A stretch of DNA of 23,490 nt from Candidatus Poribacteria bacterium (GTDB taxonomy: Bacteria; Poribacteria; DTPJ01; WJIO01). The translations under genes were made by a program, and so were the position numbers. The DNA lies in assembly GCA_014730235.1 (NCBI GenBank), contig WJIO01000054.1, positions 1 to 23,490 on the forward strand, in the 5' to 3' direction. The notes beneath the pieces were generated by a model, which did not search any database, had not been told where the DNA came from, and was given only the letters and a program-made list of their open reading frames with translations. Of the stretch, positions 7,919 through 15,601 are shown piece by piece; positions within the stretch are counted from its first letter, which is position 1; every line of letters begins with the position of its first letter.

Positions 7919-7968
7919 TTAGACTCCGGAGCTAAAGGCCGTCGGTTCGAATCCGACCAGGCATACCA
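7919..7968 (+). pseudogene. 3' half of tRNA-Arg(CCG), displaced by integration
   Basis: From the anticodon stem onward the tRNA is well preserved: loop CTCCGGA (7924-7930, anticodon CCG at 7926-7928), 3' stem strand GCTAA, variable loop AGGCC, T-arm GTCGG-TTCGAAT-CCGAC with a perfect stem, acceptor strand CAGGCAT, discriminator A and an encoded CCA (7966-7968). The acceptor 5' strand and D-arm are absent upstream, where module B begins instead. A complete gene with ATGCCTG as its acceptor 5' strand should exist elsewhere, probably at the other end of the element. Confidence 0.7.
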
Positions 7969-7974
7969 ACTATA

Positions 7975-8010
7975 AACCCTGTGAAGATGTAGCTTCATGG
8001 GGTTTTTTTT
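7975..8010 (+). terminator. Rho-independent terminator after the tRNA-Arg fragment
   Basis: AACCCTGTGAAG (7975-7986) pairs with CTTCATGGGGTT (7993-8004) as a 12-bp stem containing two G-T wobbles, with a six-base loop. A run of T follows directly (8003-8010). It is the expected terminator of the original tRNA gene, so the original chromosome continues to the right. Confidence 0.8.
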
Positions 8011-8240
8011 ATTTATCAGTATGTCACAAAATTACCTGTCGAGTATCCTAATTTGGGCGTATCCTCCTTACTGATTCTTATTGTAAAGGGATATGCCTTT
8101 TTTGTCACCAAATATAAATCCAGATTCTCGTGTATTGTATATGCCGGTATTTTATCCGGACATGAATTTTATGTTTGGTAAAAAACTCTTGAAATTACTC
8201 AATGCCTTTGTTAATATTATCTATCATCTCTGTCATATCT

Positions 8241-8671
8241 GTCTCCTTATGGGAACTGGAGTTCGGAAGAATTGATCCGGGAGAATCCAGAAATCTGAAG
8301 CTTTCCTTCAATACAGATAAGATGATGCGAACCCAGGATATTCCGGTTACGGTAAATTTTGATGAGTATAACGGTTATACTCCTTCGGATATAAACGCAA
8401 AACTCCATACAACCGAAATGCCCCGGCCAAAATTTGATTACGCCTACCGGTTAATTGATAGTGGAACGCCTGACTCCGTAGGTAACGGGGATGGTATCAT
8501 ACAGGAGGATGAATCTGTTGACATGTTCTAACTATCCGCAACAGTGGGATGGCAAAGGCTGAAAACGTTACCGCAAATTTGAATCTTACTGATGAAAGCG
8601 CAGAAATATTCAGCAATCCCGGTATTCAGATCAGGAAAATTGGCAACTACATGGTCGGAAATCAAGAATAA
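8241..8671 (+). pseudogene. Fragment of a secreted beta-sandwich (CARDB-like) protein, frameshifted
   Basis: The frame from 8241 reads WELEFGRIDPGESRNLKLSF and continues to VGNGDGIIQEDESVDMF, stopping at 8529-8531. The next frame then reads TIRNSGMAKAENVTANLNL and ends at TAA 8669-8671. The joined text has the hallmark GNGDG...E.VD...T.RN.G.A.A.NV of beta-sandwich adhesion or CARDB-like modules found in secreted bacterial proteins; GNGDG is the calcium-loop type linker. A one-base loss near 8529 explains the break. No start codon or signal sequence belongs to it, so it is the C-terminal stump of a longer gene. The stretch 8011-8240 before it shows no further recognisable part. Confidence 0.6.
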
Positions 8672-8707
8672 ACAGTTTTAATTCTTTTATACTTGGGGAA
8701 AATAAAT

Positions 8708-9109
8708 ATGATAACAGGTTTAGCTCATGTATGTTTTACAGTCTCAGACCTTGAAAAGTCTATAGATTATTATCAGAACAAGCTGGGATTTTCCCATGCT
8801 TTTAGCTTTATTAATGAAGAAGGAAAGAAGTTTGGTGTATATCTCCATATAGGAGGACGCAACTTTATCGAGTTATTCCAGGGCAATCTTGATGATTCGG
8901 CCAAAGGCCAGTCATACCGACATATATGCCTAGAAGTGGATGATATTGATATAACAGTGAAAGAATTAAAATCCAGAGGAGTTGAGGTGTCAGATCCCAA
9001 GATGGGATCAGATCATAGCTGGCAGGCCTGGTTGACAGATCCCGACAGTAACCGCATTGAACTTCATCAGTATACATCCAAAAGCAAACAAAATGTTGCT
9101 TTGAAGTAA
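8708..9109 (+). CDS. VOC (glyoxalase/dioxygenase superfamily) metalloprotein
   Basis: The 133-residue product has two beta-alpha-beta-beta-beta modules of the vicinal oxygen chelate fold. The four metal ligands are in the expected places: H7 (GLAHVCF), E55 (FIELF), H72 (YRHICLEV) and E118 (NRIELHQY). This fits a single-domain dimeric enzyme of the lactoylglutathione lyase type, although methylmalonyl-CoA epimerase-like or other lyase roles are equally possible. I place the start at ATG 8708 because GGGGAA lies seven to eight bases upstream; an in-frame TTG at 8693 would swallow that site. It stands alone between a pseudogene and a MITE fragment, so context gives no pathway. Confidence 0.85.
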   Translation: MITGLAHVCFTVSDLEKSIDYYQNKLGFSHAFSFINEEGKKFGVYLHIGGRNFIELFQGNLDDSAKGQSYRHICLEVDDIDITVKELKSRGVEVSDPKMGSDHSWQAWLTDPDSNRIELHQYTSKSKQNVALK

Positions 9110-9112
9110 ATT

Positions 9113-9225
9113 GCCTCTTCCGGGTTTAGTGTGGTAATAATTTGGAAATTCCCTCAGTCTCTTATTCCTTTTTGCTCAAGCTTTTTGAAAAAGCCTGAAA
9201 CAGGAATGACAGCCTGATAGCATTT
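9113..9225 (+). mobile_element. Partial MITE copy 1
   Basis: The left terminal repeat (GCCTCTTCCGGGTTTAGTG) and the core with CTCAAGCTTTTT and GGAATGACAG match the family seen at 11415, 13929, 15742 and 18291. The right terminal repeat is lost. Its core is the same variant as in copy 3. It starts three bases after the VOC stop codon. Confidence 0.65.
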
Positions 9226-9562
9226 TCATTTGCTAGTGTCTCTTTAAGCACCGCAATGTCTGGTTTCAGTTAATTTTGAGAAATATCAGCTTATGCAATT
9301 TTCCGGGTGTTAATAAAGCTATACTGAGCTAGCTACCATCTGACCGGTGGGCATCATGTTATCAGGCGGTGGGCTGCCGTGGGTTATGCGATATTGTTTT
9401 CTTTTGCACCGGCTTTCCATTGAGCCATTCTGATGAATATGACTGACTAGTGCTCAACCAAAACGACAGCAATACCCAATATAAGGGTAAAGGAACTGTT
9501 AATGGAAAAGTAAAGATTGGTCTGAAATACTTCAATTGGATTAAAAGGAATGGGAGTGTATA
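9226..9562. other. Intergenic stretch upstream of the 514-residue gene
   Basis: I find no gene, RNA or repeat I can support here. It should hold the promoter of the gene at 9563. A TATACT occurs near 9320, but no good -35 element pairs with it. Confidence 0.4.
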
Positions 9563-11107
9563 ATGGAGATACCATTTTGGGCAAAGGAACAATTAAGACT
9601 CCGCCAAACTTTCAATGACTGGATCACAAAGGAAATTGATAAATACCAGGAACAGGGTTTTCAAAAATTGTTTGGCTCAAAGGGTGGGCATGCTATGGAC
9701 GAAGCTGGTGGTTACACTCGAAGTTTTGTAGGTGCTTATTGCCTTTCTGGAGATGAAAGAATACCCGTTTTTATGAAGCAATTCCGGGATGACTGGAAAA
9801 CGGCTTTGGATAAAAGTGGACATTTCTATCATGGCTATGACTCTAACGAAAGTGGAGATTATATCACCCATACGGCTGAAGCGTTTTCTCAATTTCTGTT
9901 AAACGTTCTCTATTTAGATATTTCCGATGAAAAGACCATTCAAATGGTAGATGATGGAGCGGAGCATCTGGGAAACTGGTGTCCTGATATTCAGGATTGG
10001 TATGATTGGGATCGGCATATATTCCTCAGTTATTTTCTGGGCACAAAATCACCTTACCACAAACCACCTTATGATTTCCAGACACCAAGACATTTCCGCG
10101 TCCTTCAAATTGCACTAGCTGCCTATGAAGCAAATGGTAATGAACGTTACATGGATTTATGCAAAGATTACTGTGATTTCTGGGCGAAATGGATACTGGA
10201 CGCACCCAGTGACGAGGATACTCCTACTCATTTTTATATGATTTCTAAAGAGCAATTCAAACAATTTACTCAGCTAGAGCCATACAAGGATGATTGGAGA
10301 TTTAAAAACTACTACGCCAATTATCCAGATAATCATGCTTCAGGACAGGACTGTGTTCCTTCTCACAAAATAAAGGATTTAAATCCACCATATCATGTTC
10401 TTAATGATGTGGTTATGACTTGGCTGGAAATTCTAAAATATGCACCACAGGAAACATATAAAGAGGCACTAAGAAGACTTATGTCTGGATGGATAAAACT
10501 TGGAACAGACCTACCTAGCCAGATCGCTGGGTTTGAACCCCATTGTGGTGTGCATCTACCAAAATACCGGGATTTTACTGGTGATACCTCCCTTGATAGG
10601 GAATATCTCAGTCAATGGTCCGATGGTTCGGCCAGCTATTTACTCACAGGAAATGAGGATTGTCTGATAGGTGTTGCTTCAGCCGCAGATGCTATATTAA
10701 AACAGGCTATACAGCGTAATGTTCCCGATAGTAAAATGGGAACAGACCATGCATGTTCACATTACTCTAACGCTGGTACCACATCAGCCTATGTTGCCCC
10801 GGCTTTATTCATGCCGGTTTTTGGTGGATTGAATGTCCATTATGGCCGTGCCCCGTGGGTCAATGTTCTTTATTATACTGGCGGAAAAATAGGTTTACCT
10901 GAGGATATGGCTGTTCTATATATACCATCTGTAGACGGACATAGCGGAGTTAAATTCTTTAATGCAGGAACAAAGCAGAGCAAAATAAATGTCCAACTTA
11001 TTAATCCCGCAAAAGGGGAAAATTTAAAATTGCTTCAACCACCAAAGCCTGAGAATTTGATAGATATTGTTGTGGAACCTGGAAGTCTGGGTCAGATAAT
11101 TTTCTGA
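9563..11107 (+). CDS. Uncharacterised cytoplasmic protein, possible alpha/alpha-barrel carbohydrate-active enzyme
   Basis: The 514-residue protein has no signal peptide or membrane segment. It is rich in aromatic residues and in repeating helical hairpins, for example VLQIALAAYEANGNERYMDL and FSQFLLNVLYLDISDEKTIQ. Clusters of H, D, E and W occur (HFYHGYDSNESGDYITHTAE; WYDWDRHIF; HACSHYSNAG). The final 80 or so residues look like a beta domain. This is the layout of six-hairpin toroid enzymes (polysaccharide lyases, glycoside hydrolases, epimerases), but I cannot name a family or catalytic residues. GGGAG lies just before ATG. It is monocistronic, flanked by MITE copy 1 and a recombinase pseudogene. 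Confidence 0.75.
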   Translation: MEIPFWAKEQLRLRQTFNDWITKEIDKYQEQGFQKLFGSKGGHAMDEAGGYTRSFVGAYCLSGDERIPVFMKQFRDDWKTALDKSGHFYHGYDSNESGDYITHTAEAFSQFLLNVLYLDISDEKTIQMVDDGAEHLGNWCPDIQDWYDWDRHIFLSYFLGTKSPYHKPPYDFQTPRHFRVLQIALAAYEANGNERYMDLCKDYCDFWAKWILDAPSDEDTPTHFYMISKEQFKQFTQLEPYKDDWRFKNYYANYPDNHASGQDCVPSHKIKDLNPPYHVLNDVVMTWLEILKYAPQETYKEALRRLMSGWIKLGTDLPSQIAGFEPHCGVHLPKYRDFTGDTSLDREYLSQWSDGSASYLLTGNEDCLIGVASAADAILKQAIQRNVPDSKMGTDHACSHYSNAGTTSAYVAPALFMPVFGGLNVHYGRAPWVNVLYYTGGKIGLPEDMAVLYIPSVDGHSGVKFFNAGTKQSKINVQLINPAKGENLKLLQPPKPENLIDIVVEPGSLGQIIF

Positions 11108-11163
11108 TATTTCTCAAAATCAGCTAAAGCCAAACATTGCAATACTTAAAGATATACTGATAA

Positions 11164-11600
11164 ATGAAAGATATAGATATAAGAGAATCAGAAGCGATGC
11201 AGATACCCCGGTCACACGAGGGTATGATTGACCAATTCCTATCCTCGCTGGATATAAAGAATTCATCTAAGGAGACATACAGAAGAAGTTTAAGGTAAAT
11301 ATCAGAATATAGTGGCTGACTAAAGGGCGCGAAGAGTTCCAGAAGCTTCCGTAAGGATACACTGACACCTTCGCAGCTAAAGGCTATGCTAGATGCCTTT
11401 AAGATAAGATATTTGGCTCTTCCGGGTTCAGTGTGGTAAAGGTAAGAATCTTCTGTATGCTGTCATTCCTGCGAAAGCAGAAATCCAGTCTTTATGCAGA
11501 TCTACTGGATTCCTGCTTTCGCAGGATGACAAGCTGAGGGATAACCACACTGAACTCGGAAGAGTCAGATATTTAAGGGATCAGATGACTGTGGAACTTG
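11164..11600 (+). pseudogene. Tyrosine recombinase/integrase remnant interrupted by a MITE
   Basis: From ATG 11164 the frame gives the N-terminal SAM-like domain (MIDQFLSSLDIKNSSKETYR RSLR) and stops at TAA around 11294. After a damaged stretch, FRKDTLTPSQLKAMLDAFK appears (11343-11400), the usual entry to the catalytic domain. It then reads into the MITE at 11415. If the MITE and one AGATATTT copy are removed, the frame continues as FKIRYLRDQMTVELV, matching the conserved LRD motif of these integrases. No catalytic R-H-x-x-R-Y residues survive. It is probably a relic of one of the elements that left the tRNA scars near 5984-8010, or of another. Confidence 0.7.
11415..11566 (+). mobile_element. 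MITE copy 2, with 8-bp target duplication
   Basis: The terminal inverted repeats GGCTCTTCCGGGTTCAGTG and CACTGAACTCGGAAGAGTC bound a core hairpin (TGTCATTCCTGCGAAAGCAG ... CTGCTTTCGCAGG-ATGACA; one base missing in the right arm). AGATATTT is present on both sides (11407-11414 and 11567-11574). There is no coding capacity. It is inserted in the recombinase pseudogene. Confidence 0.88.
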
Positions 11601-11645
11601 TCTGGATTCCAGTGTTTCAATCTACCGTATTACCAACCTCTGCTT

Positions 11646-11834
11646 AGAAATACGCTTTCATTGTCTACCTTTGCATATATTGGTCTTAATGAATCGGATA
11701 TTTTCAACTGCACCAGCGCAGATTATTCACTAACCGATGGTTTGCATATAGAAGCCGGATTTGACCTGTTTATAGGCAATGAGGGAACTTTTGGTCAGTA
11801 TGAGGATTTGTCCTCATTTACCGTTAATTTTTCC
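11646..11834 (+). pseudogene. C-terminal remnant of an outer-membrane beta-barrel protein
   Basis: The frame reads LSTFAYIGLNESDIFNCTSA, then DYSLTDGLHIEAGFDLFIGN and GTFGQYEDLSSFTVNFS. The alternation of polar and aromatic residues, strand-turn-strand spacing and the G(D/N)-GTFGQY turn are typical of the last strands of Gram-negative porin or alginate-export-like barrels. There is no start, and the rest of the gene is missing. A longer open frame continues past this point only as the antisense of the gene at 12051-13010. Confidence 0.5.
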
Positions 11835-12050
11835 CTCCCAGTAGACCTTTCTTTTCTCCAATGCCTGAGACAGCTTTTCCTTACGTTCTACTTTGTGTTT
11901 ATTCTTGTGGCCTTCTTCCTACTATTGGTGGAGATACTTGATAAGTATACGGCCGTTTTTGCATCAATAATATTTGCTGTTATACCAGGAATCCTTTATA
12001 GAACTACAGCGGGGTTTGCAGATCGTAAGGTTGCTGCACAAAAACCAAAT

Positions 12051-13010
12051 TTACAATTCCGCTTTTCTTCGCATGGTATCAGCCATACTGCTGTGTCCTT
12101 TTTCTTCCAGCTTATCAGCCAGGTTATTCATCTTTTCAGCAGCATTGATCCCTGCTTTTTCATATACAGGAATAGCCTTATCCAGCCAGACCTCTATTCT
12201 TTCCTGTAGATAAAGATTCACATACTGATTACCCAGTCTTGAAAGCTTATCTTTATCATCTGCGGCTTCATAAGCTTTTTGTGCATCCAGTACCCAATCT
12301 TCCTCATGGGACAAGCGGCTTGTATCAATCTGATTTTTTAGGGCCTGGTCACCGGCTTGTATTAATGCCTCTCGATCACCGGCATTCTTATAAGCCTTGA
12401 CTATATAGTCAAAGAGTCTGCTTCTGGATTTCATATCCAGTTCGCTGGCTTCAAGATATAAATTCATTGCTTTATTTCCGGTTTCTATGAGTTTATCTTT
12501 TGCTTCTGCTTTACTGTATAAATTAACTTCAATATCAACCTGGCTGGATTTATCGCCCATTTCTATAAGCTTTTCTTTCTTTTGGGCTTCTGTTATTTCT
12601 GCTTTTTCACACACCTCATCATAAATATCCAGAATTTCAGAATTACCAATGCGACTGTAAGCTAGCAGGGCCAGGTCGGCAGTTTGTTTCAAACCCTCCT
12701 TATCATTTGAAGATTCAAATGCTTCTATCGCACTTTTCAGAGAACCCATTGTTGATGTAATTGCTCTTTCTTTTCCTTTATCCTCTATAAGTCCTTTGGC
12801 CTGTCCGGCTCCTTCAAGTTCTTTAAGTATTTCGAATTTTTTAGTTACAAACCACTGGGAATTTAAACCCGACTCAACATTTTTCAGAAGTTTTTCACCG
12901 CTCCCATTTTGAGCAGATGAGCTCTTTTCTTCTTTTTCTTGTTCCACCTGTTCCTTTTGATCTTCCAAATCTTTTTTCTTCTTCTTCTTTTTCCTCCGAA
13001 ACCAAAGCAT
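12051..13010 (-). CDS. Helical repeat (TPR-like) cytoplasmic protein
   Basis: The 319-residue product begins MLWFRRKKKKKKKD, a very basic tip that may touch membrane lipids or nucleic acid, followed by a charged low-complexity linker to about residue 45. The rest is a series of about 35-residue helix pairs with recurring phrases (LIETGNKAMNLYLEASE; LIQAGDQALKNQID; LSRLGNQYVNLYLQERI), which is TPR/SEL1-like solenoid architecture. I chose ATG at 13010 because AAAGGAGAGG precedes it and because an upstream TTG at 13052 would overlap the cupin gene. It lies 20 bases after the cupin stop, in one transcription unit. Solenoids usually mediate protein contacts; no partner is identifiable. Confidence 0.75.
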   Translation of the reverse strand: MLWFRRKKKKKKKDLEDQKEQVEQEKEEKSSSAQNGSGEKLLKNVESGLNSQWFVTKKFEILKELEGAGQAKGLIEDKGKERAITSTMGSLKSAIEAFESSNDKEGLKQTADLALLAYSRIGNSEILDIYDEVCEKAEITEAQKKEKLIEMGDKSSQVDIEVNLYSKAEAKDKLIETGNKAMNLYLEASELDMKSRSRLFDYIVKAYKNAGDREALIQAGDQALKNQIDTSRLSHEEDWVLDAQKAYEAADDKDKLSRLGNQYVNLYLQERIEVWLDKAIPVYEKAGINAAEKMNNLADKLEEKGHSSMADTMRRKAEL

Positions 13011-13030
13011 CTCAACCTCTCCTTTTGTAT

Positions 13031-13759
13031 TTATTTTGGTTGTGCCCAACAATGAATAAGAAACAATTGTTCTGAGCCATGACAGGATAGAGAAATATTG
13101 TCTCCGGGTTTCAAAAAAATCACGTCATTTTTTTCCAAAGAATAATCTCCGTCATCCGAATGAACCTCTGCTTTACCAGTAGCAAGAACATATATCTCCT
13201 CCGATTTAGCCGCTTGCCGGTCAAAGCTCATACCTGAATTCATTTCTATATAATTAAGTGCCAGTTGTTTTGCACCCCGATCCTTTGAAACTACAGAACG
13301 CCAGTTTCCCGGTTTCCCAAATATAGGCCCACCTTTTGATATACTGCTTATCTGCACAGAACTTATATGGCCTGACTGAGGTTTGGGTCTCTGGTTTGGA
13401 GTGACATTTCGCTCACCCCGATAAAGGGCCATATCAGGCGGAGCCTGAAAGCTTATAAGGCGTGCTTGTTTATCTGTGGTATTCACTGTGCCATGTACTT
13501 CACCAGCAGGAACAAAAACTGCATCACCTGCATTAACCGGTGTATATATTTCTCCCTGTCTTACTGAAACGCCGCCATCCAGTATGACAAAAACATCTTC
13601 AGTATTGCCATGGGTATGCTGGGGAAATTCATGACCTGCATCATGTTTACTGTGGTTTAAAGTTATCTGTTCTGCACCCATATCCGGATGAACCACACGC
13701 CAGTTTTGGCCTTTACCCATTTGAAAGAATATGCCCTTTTCAAGATTAAGTATCTCCAC
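13031..13759 (-). CDS. Double-cupin protein
   Basis: The 242 residues form two cupin domains. The first (about 20-110) has the complete metal motif G42-H43-x4-H48-x-H50-x3-E54-x7-G62 and a second-motif histidine at H89 (PAGEVHG). The second (about 150-240) keeps the fold (SEEIYVLATG, NDVIFLKPGD) but has lost both motif-1 histidines (FDRQAAKSEE), so only one metal site is expected. The start is GTG, supported by AAAGGAG about six bases upstream; no ATG fits. Bicupins of this sort include isomerases, dioxygenases and sensors; the sequence does not choose among them. The helical repeat gene follows, and a 96-bp inverted repeat lies 43 bases upstream. Confidence 0.85.
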   Translation of the reverse strand: MEILNLEKGIFFQMGKGQNWRVVHPDMGAEQITLNHSKHDAGHEFPQHTHGNTEDVFVILDGGVSVRQGEIYTPVNAGDAVFVPAGEVHGTVNTTDKQARLISFQAPPDMALYRGERNVTPNQRPKPQSGHISSVQISSISKGGPIFGKPGNWRSVVSKDRGAKQLALNYIEMNSGMSFDRQAAKSEEIYVLATGKAEVHSDDGDYSLEKNDVIFLKPGDNISLSCHGSEQLFLIHCWAQPK

Positions 13760-13802
13760 AAATATCTCCTTTTTATGATTCTTTAACTTGAATATTAATT
13801 AA

Positions 13803-13898
13803 TTAAGGAAATTTTGAGAAAAGTACCTCTAAACTCTCACTTTTATAAGGGAGTTTGTGGGATTTTGATCAATAAATCTTTTCTCAAAATTTTCTTAA
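13803..13898. repeat. 96-bp inverted-repeat element upstream of the cupin gene
   Basis: The arms 13803-13823 (TTAAGGAAATTTTGAGAAAA then G) and 13878-13898 are reverse complements at 20 of 21 positions. An inner hairpin pairs AAACTC with GGGAGTTT. It could be a small non-autonomous element, unrelated in sequence to the MITE family here, or a transcript-level hairpin in the cupin leader. The rest of 13760-13928 holds nothing else I can name. Confidence 0.7.
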
Positions 13899-13928
13899 GT
13901 AAGCGCCATTCTCTTTAAACTTATCTCT

Positions 13929-14069
13929 GGCTTTTCCGGGTTCAGTGTGGTAAAGATAAAAAACTTCTTTATGCTGTCATTCCTGCTTCAAGCTTTTTAA
14001 AAAAGCTTGAAGCAGGAATGACAAGCTGAGAGAATTTTCAACTATAACCACACTAAATCCGGAAGAACC
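13929..14069 (+). mobile_element. MITE copy 3, with 8-bp target duplication
   Basis: The left end is GGCTTTTCCGGGTTCAGTG and the right end CACTAAATCCGGAAGAACC. TTATCTCT flanks it on both sides (13921-13928, 14070-14077). The core is a near-perfect 49-bp palindrome (TCATTCCTGCTTCAAGCTTT and its complement) different from the core of copies 2 and 4. Its right edge touches the nitroreductase stop codon, which is formed by the target duplication. The core may serve as that gene's terminator. Confidence 0.9.
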
Positions 14070-14807
14070 TTATCTCTTTATTTTTCCTATACAACACATA
14101 TAAACGGCAAATTCATCTTTACCATCAACCCCAACAATTTCATTGACTTCGTCATCAAAAAATGCACCTACTGTGCAGCATCCAAGTCCCAGTGTCTCAG
14201 AAGCCAGGTAGGCGTTTTGTCCAATATGTCCGGCGTCCATGTATATATATCTATAGGCGCGCTCTTTATATTTCCATTTTGAACGCTGTATAACTGCCGT
14301 CCAGATTAAATCTATGGCCGAAAAATTTAACATATCCTGCTGTAGTCCGGCCTGGGCTATTTTGTGACCAAAAGCACCTTTTTTCAATAATGAAAGACTA
14401 TGATCGGGAACAGAATAATGATATACACCTTTTTCCAGATCGTCAACTCTATTTATCAGAACATATGTTTCAATAGGAAACAAAGCTCCGGCTGATGGGG
14501 AGGTGCGTAATATAAACTGACCGCGTCGGGATGTAGCTCCTTGTGTAGCCCATAGTATTTGCGAAAGTTCCTGCATGGATATGGATTCATCTTTGAAATC
14601 CCGTCTTGAGCGGCGGCGGGCCATAATATCCCATATAAAGTTACCGGCTGAGCGCATGGGCGGCGGCAAGGGGATAGTTTCGGCATCGGGATATGTCTTA
14701 ATTGGATCAGGCATATCTTCAAAATTTAATCCACCGCCGCTCATATTGTTACGACAGTATTTGGTTTCCTCCTGGTATCTGTTGCCTATATTTTCTTTTT
14801 TATTCAT
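14070..14807 (-). CDS. SagB/ThcOx-type nitroreductase-family flavoprotein
   Basis: This 245-residue FMN oxidoreductase carries the family landmarks: RRRSRRDF at 64-71 for FMN phosphate, the RTSPSAGALFPIE loop at 101-113, and GLGCCTVGAFFDDEVN at 207-222. The fold is that of a homodimeric nitroreductase. SagB-type members oxidise azolines in peptide natural products, but many stand-alone members have unknown substrates and no cyclodehydratase is nearby. The N-terminal 50 residues (ENIGNRYQEET to PLPPP) are the usual lead-in of this subfamily. It starts 23 bases after the TIM-barrel gene with GAGGTGA as ribosome site, so the two are an operon. Confidence 0.88.
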   Translation of the reverse strand: MNKKENIGNRYQEETKYCRNNMSGGGLNFEDMPDPIKTYPDAETIPLPPPMRSAGNFIWDIMARRRSRRDFKDESISMQELSQILWATQGATSRRGQFILRTSPSAGALFPIETYVLINRVDDLEKGVYHYSVPDHSLSLLKKGAFGHKIAQAGLQQDMLNFSAIDLIWTAVIQRSKWKYKERAYRYIYMDAGHIGQNAYLASETLGLGCCTVGAFFDDEVNEIVGVDGKDEFAVYMCCIGKIKR

Positions 14808-14830
14808 TACACTAATTCACCTCAGTTTAT

Positions 14831-15601
14831 TTAGCAACATGATCCGGTCAAGGCATCAAAAACTGCCCTGTAATATCTCAAAATCCTTTCAGGTTCAGGA
14901 CTTCCGGGAATTTCACCCAGACAAAAGCCTTCATAACCTGATTCTTTCAGCAGACAGAGAAGCTCTCCCCAGGGATAACCAGCCACCAGATCTCTCATAT
15001 GAACCAGGCCAATTCTGCCAGCCAGCAGATCAAAGTACTGTTTTATTGAACCATCTTCCACCTCACCTTGATTGGAATTCCAGCAGGCCACCACGTTTTC
15101 ATGATCGGCAATGTCAAGGATTTTGCGGATGTTTGGAACATAACTGGTTCCCCGGCCATGAACTTCCAATCTTATCTGAACACCATAGTCAGCGGCAAAT
15201 TCACCGCATTCCCTGAGAGACTTACCTATTTGCTCAAGGGTCTTTTCTTTCGGTATACCGGCTTCTTCCTGAAATCCGTTGGGTCTTACTTTAATTCCCG
15301 GTGCGCCAACATCTTTGGCCAGGATAGTATATTCCTTTGTGCCTTCAATATTTTTTCTAACCGCATCCTGATCGGCGGAATGATAATCAAAAGCACTTCC
15401 AAGACCAGCCAATTCGATCTTTGAATCCTGGAATTTCTTTTTAACATCAGCGCGTTCTTCCTTGTTAAGTTCTACTTCCACACCATGGGCATGCGTTGTG
15501 CGGAGTTCCACCCCTTCCATTCCGGTATTCTCACACATTTCAATTATTGTATCCAGATCCCAGTCTTTGGCAATATTATACGTTACAATACCTAATTTCA
15601 T
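14831..15601 (-). CDS. Sugar phosphate isomerase/epimerase-like TIM barrel (xylose isomerase-like)
   Basis: The 256 residues form an AP-endonuclease-2/xylose isomerase-like barrel: VELRTTHAHG (31-40) on strand 2, LEVHGRG with E146/H148, ACWNSNQGE (172-180), HMRDL with H201/D204, and LGEIPG with E230. The glutamates and histidines are the usual divalent metal ligands. It could interconvert keto and aldo sugars or epimerise inositol-like compounds; the substrate is not readable. GGAGAATAGT precedes ATG 15601. It is the first gene of a minus-strand unit with the SagB-type gene. It ends in an unusual SCC. Confidence 0.85.
   Translation of the reverse strand: MKLGIVTYNIAKDWDLDTIIEMCENTGMEGVELRTTHAHGVEVELNKEERADVKKKFQDSKIELAGLGSAFDYHSADQDAVRKNIEGTKEYTILAKDVGAPGIKVRPNGFQEEAGIPKEKTLEQIGKSLRECGEFAADYGVQIRLEVHGRGTSYVPNIRKILDIADHENVVACWNSNQGEVEDGSIKQYFDLLAGRIGLVHMRDLVAGYPWGELLCLLKESGYEGFCLGEIPGSPEPERILRYYRAVFDALTGSCC

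Noticed and set aside
8093-8275. 60-codon frame before the CARDB-like fragment
   Set aside because: It overlaps the pseudogene in another frame and has no coding character.
11814-11910. Minus-strand lysine-rich frame (KVERKEKLSQALEKRKVYWE)
   Set aside because: It is the exact antisense register of the open plus frame, is preceded by two stops, and has no start.
11598-12209. 203-codon plus-strand frame
   Set aside because: TTG start inside integrase debris; only 11646-11834 looks like protein (porin remnant), and the end is antisense to the helical repeat gene.
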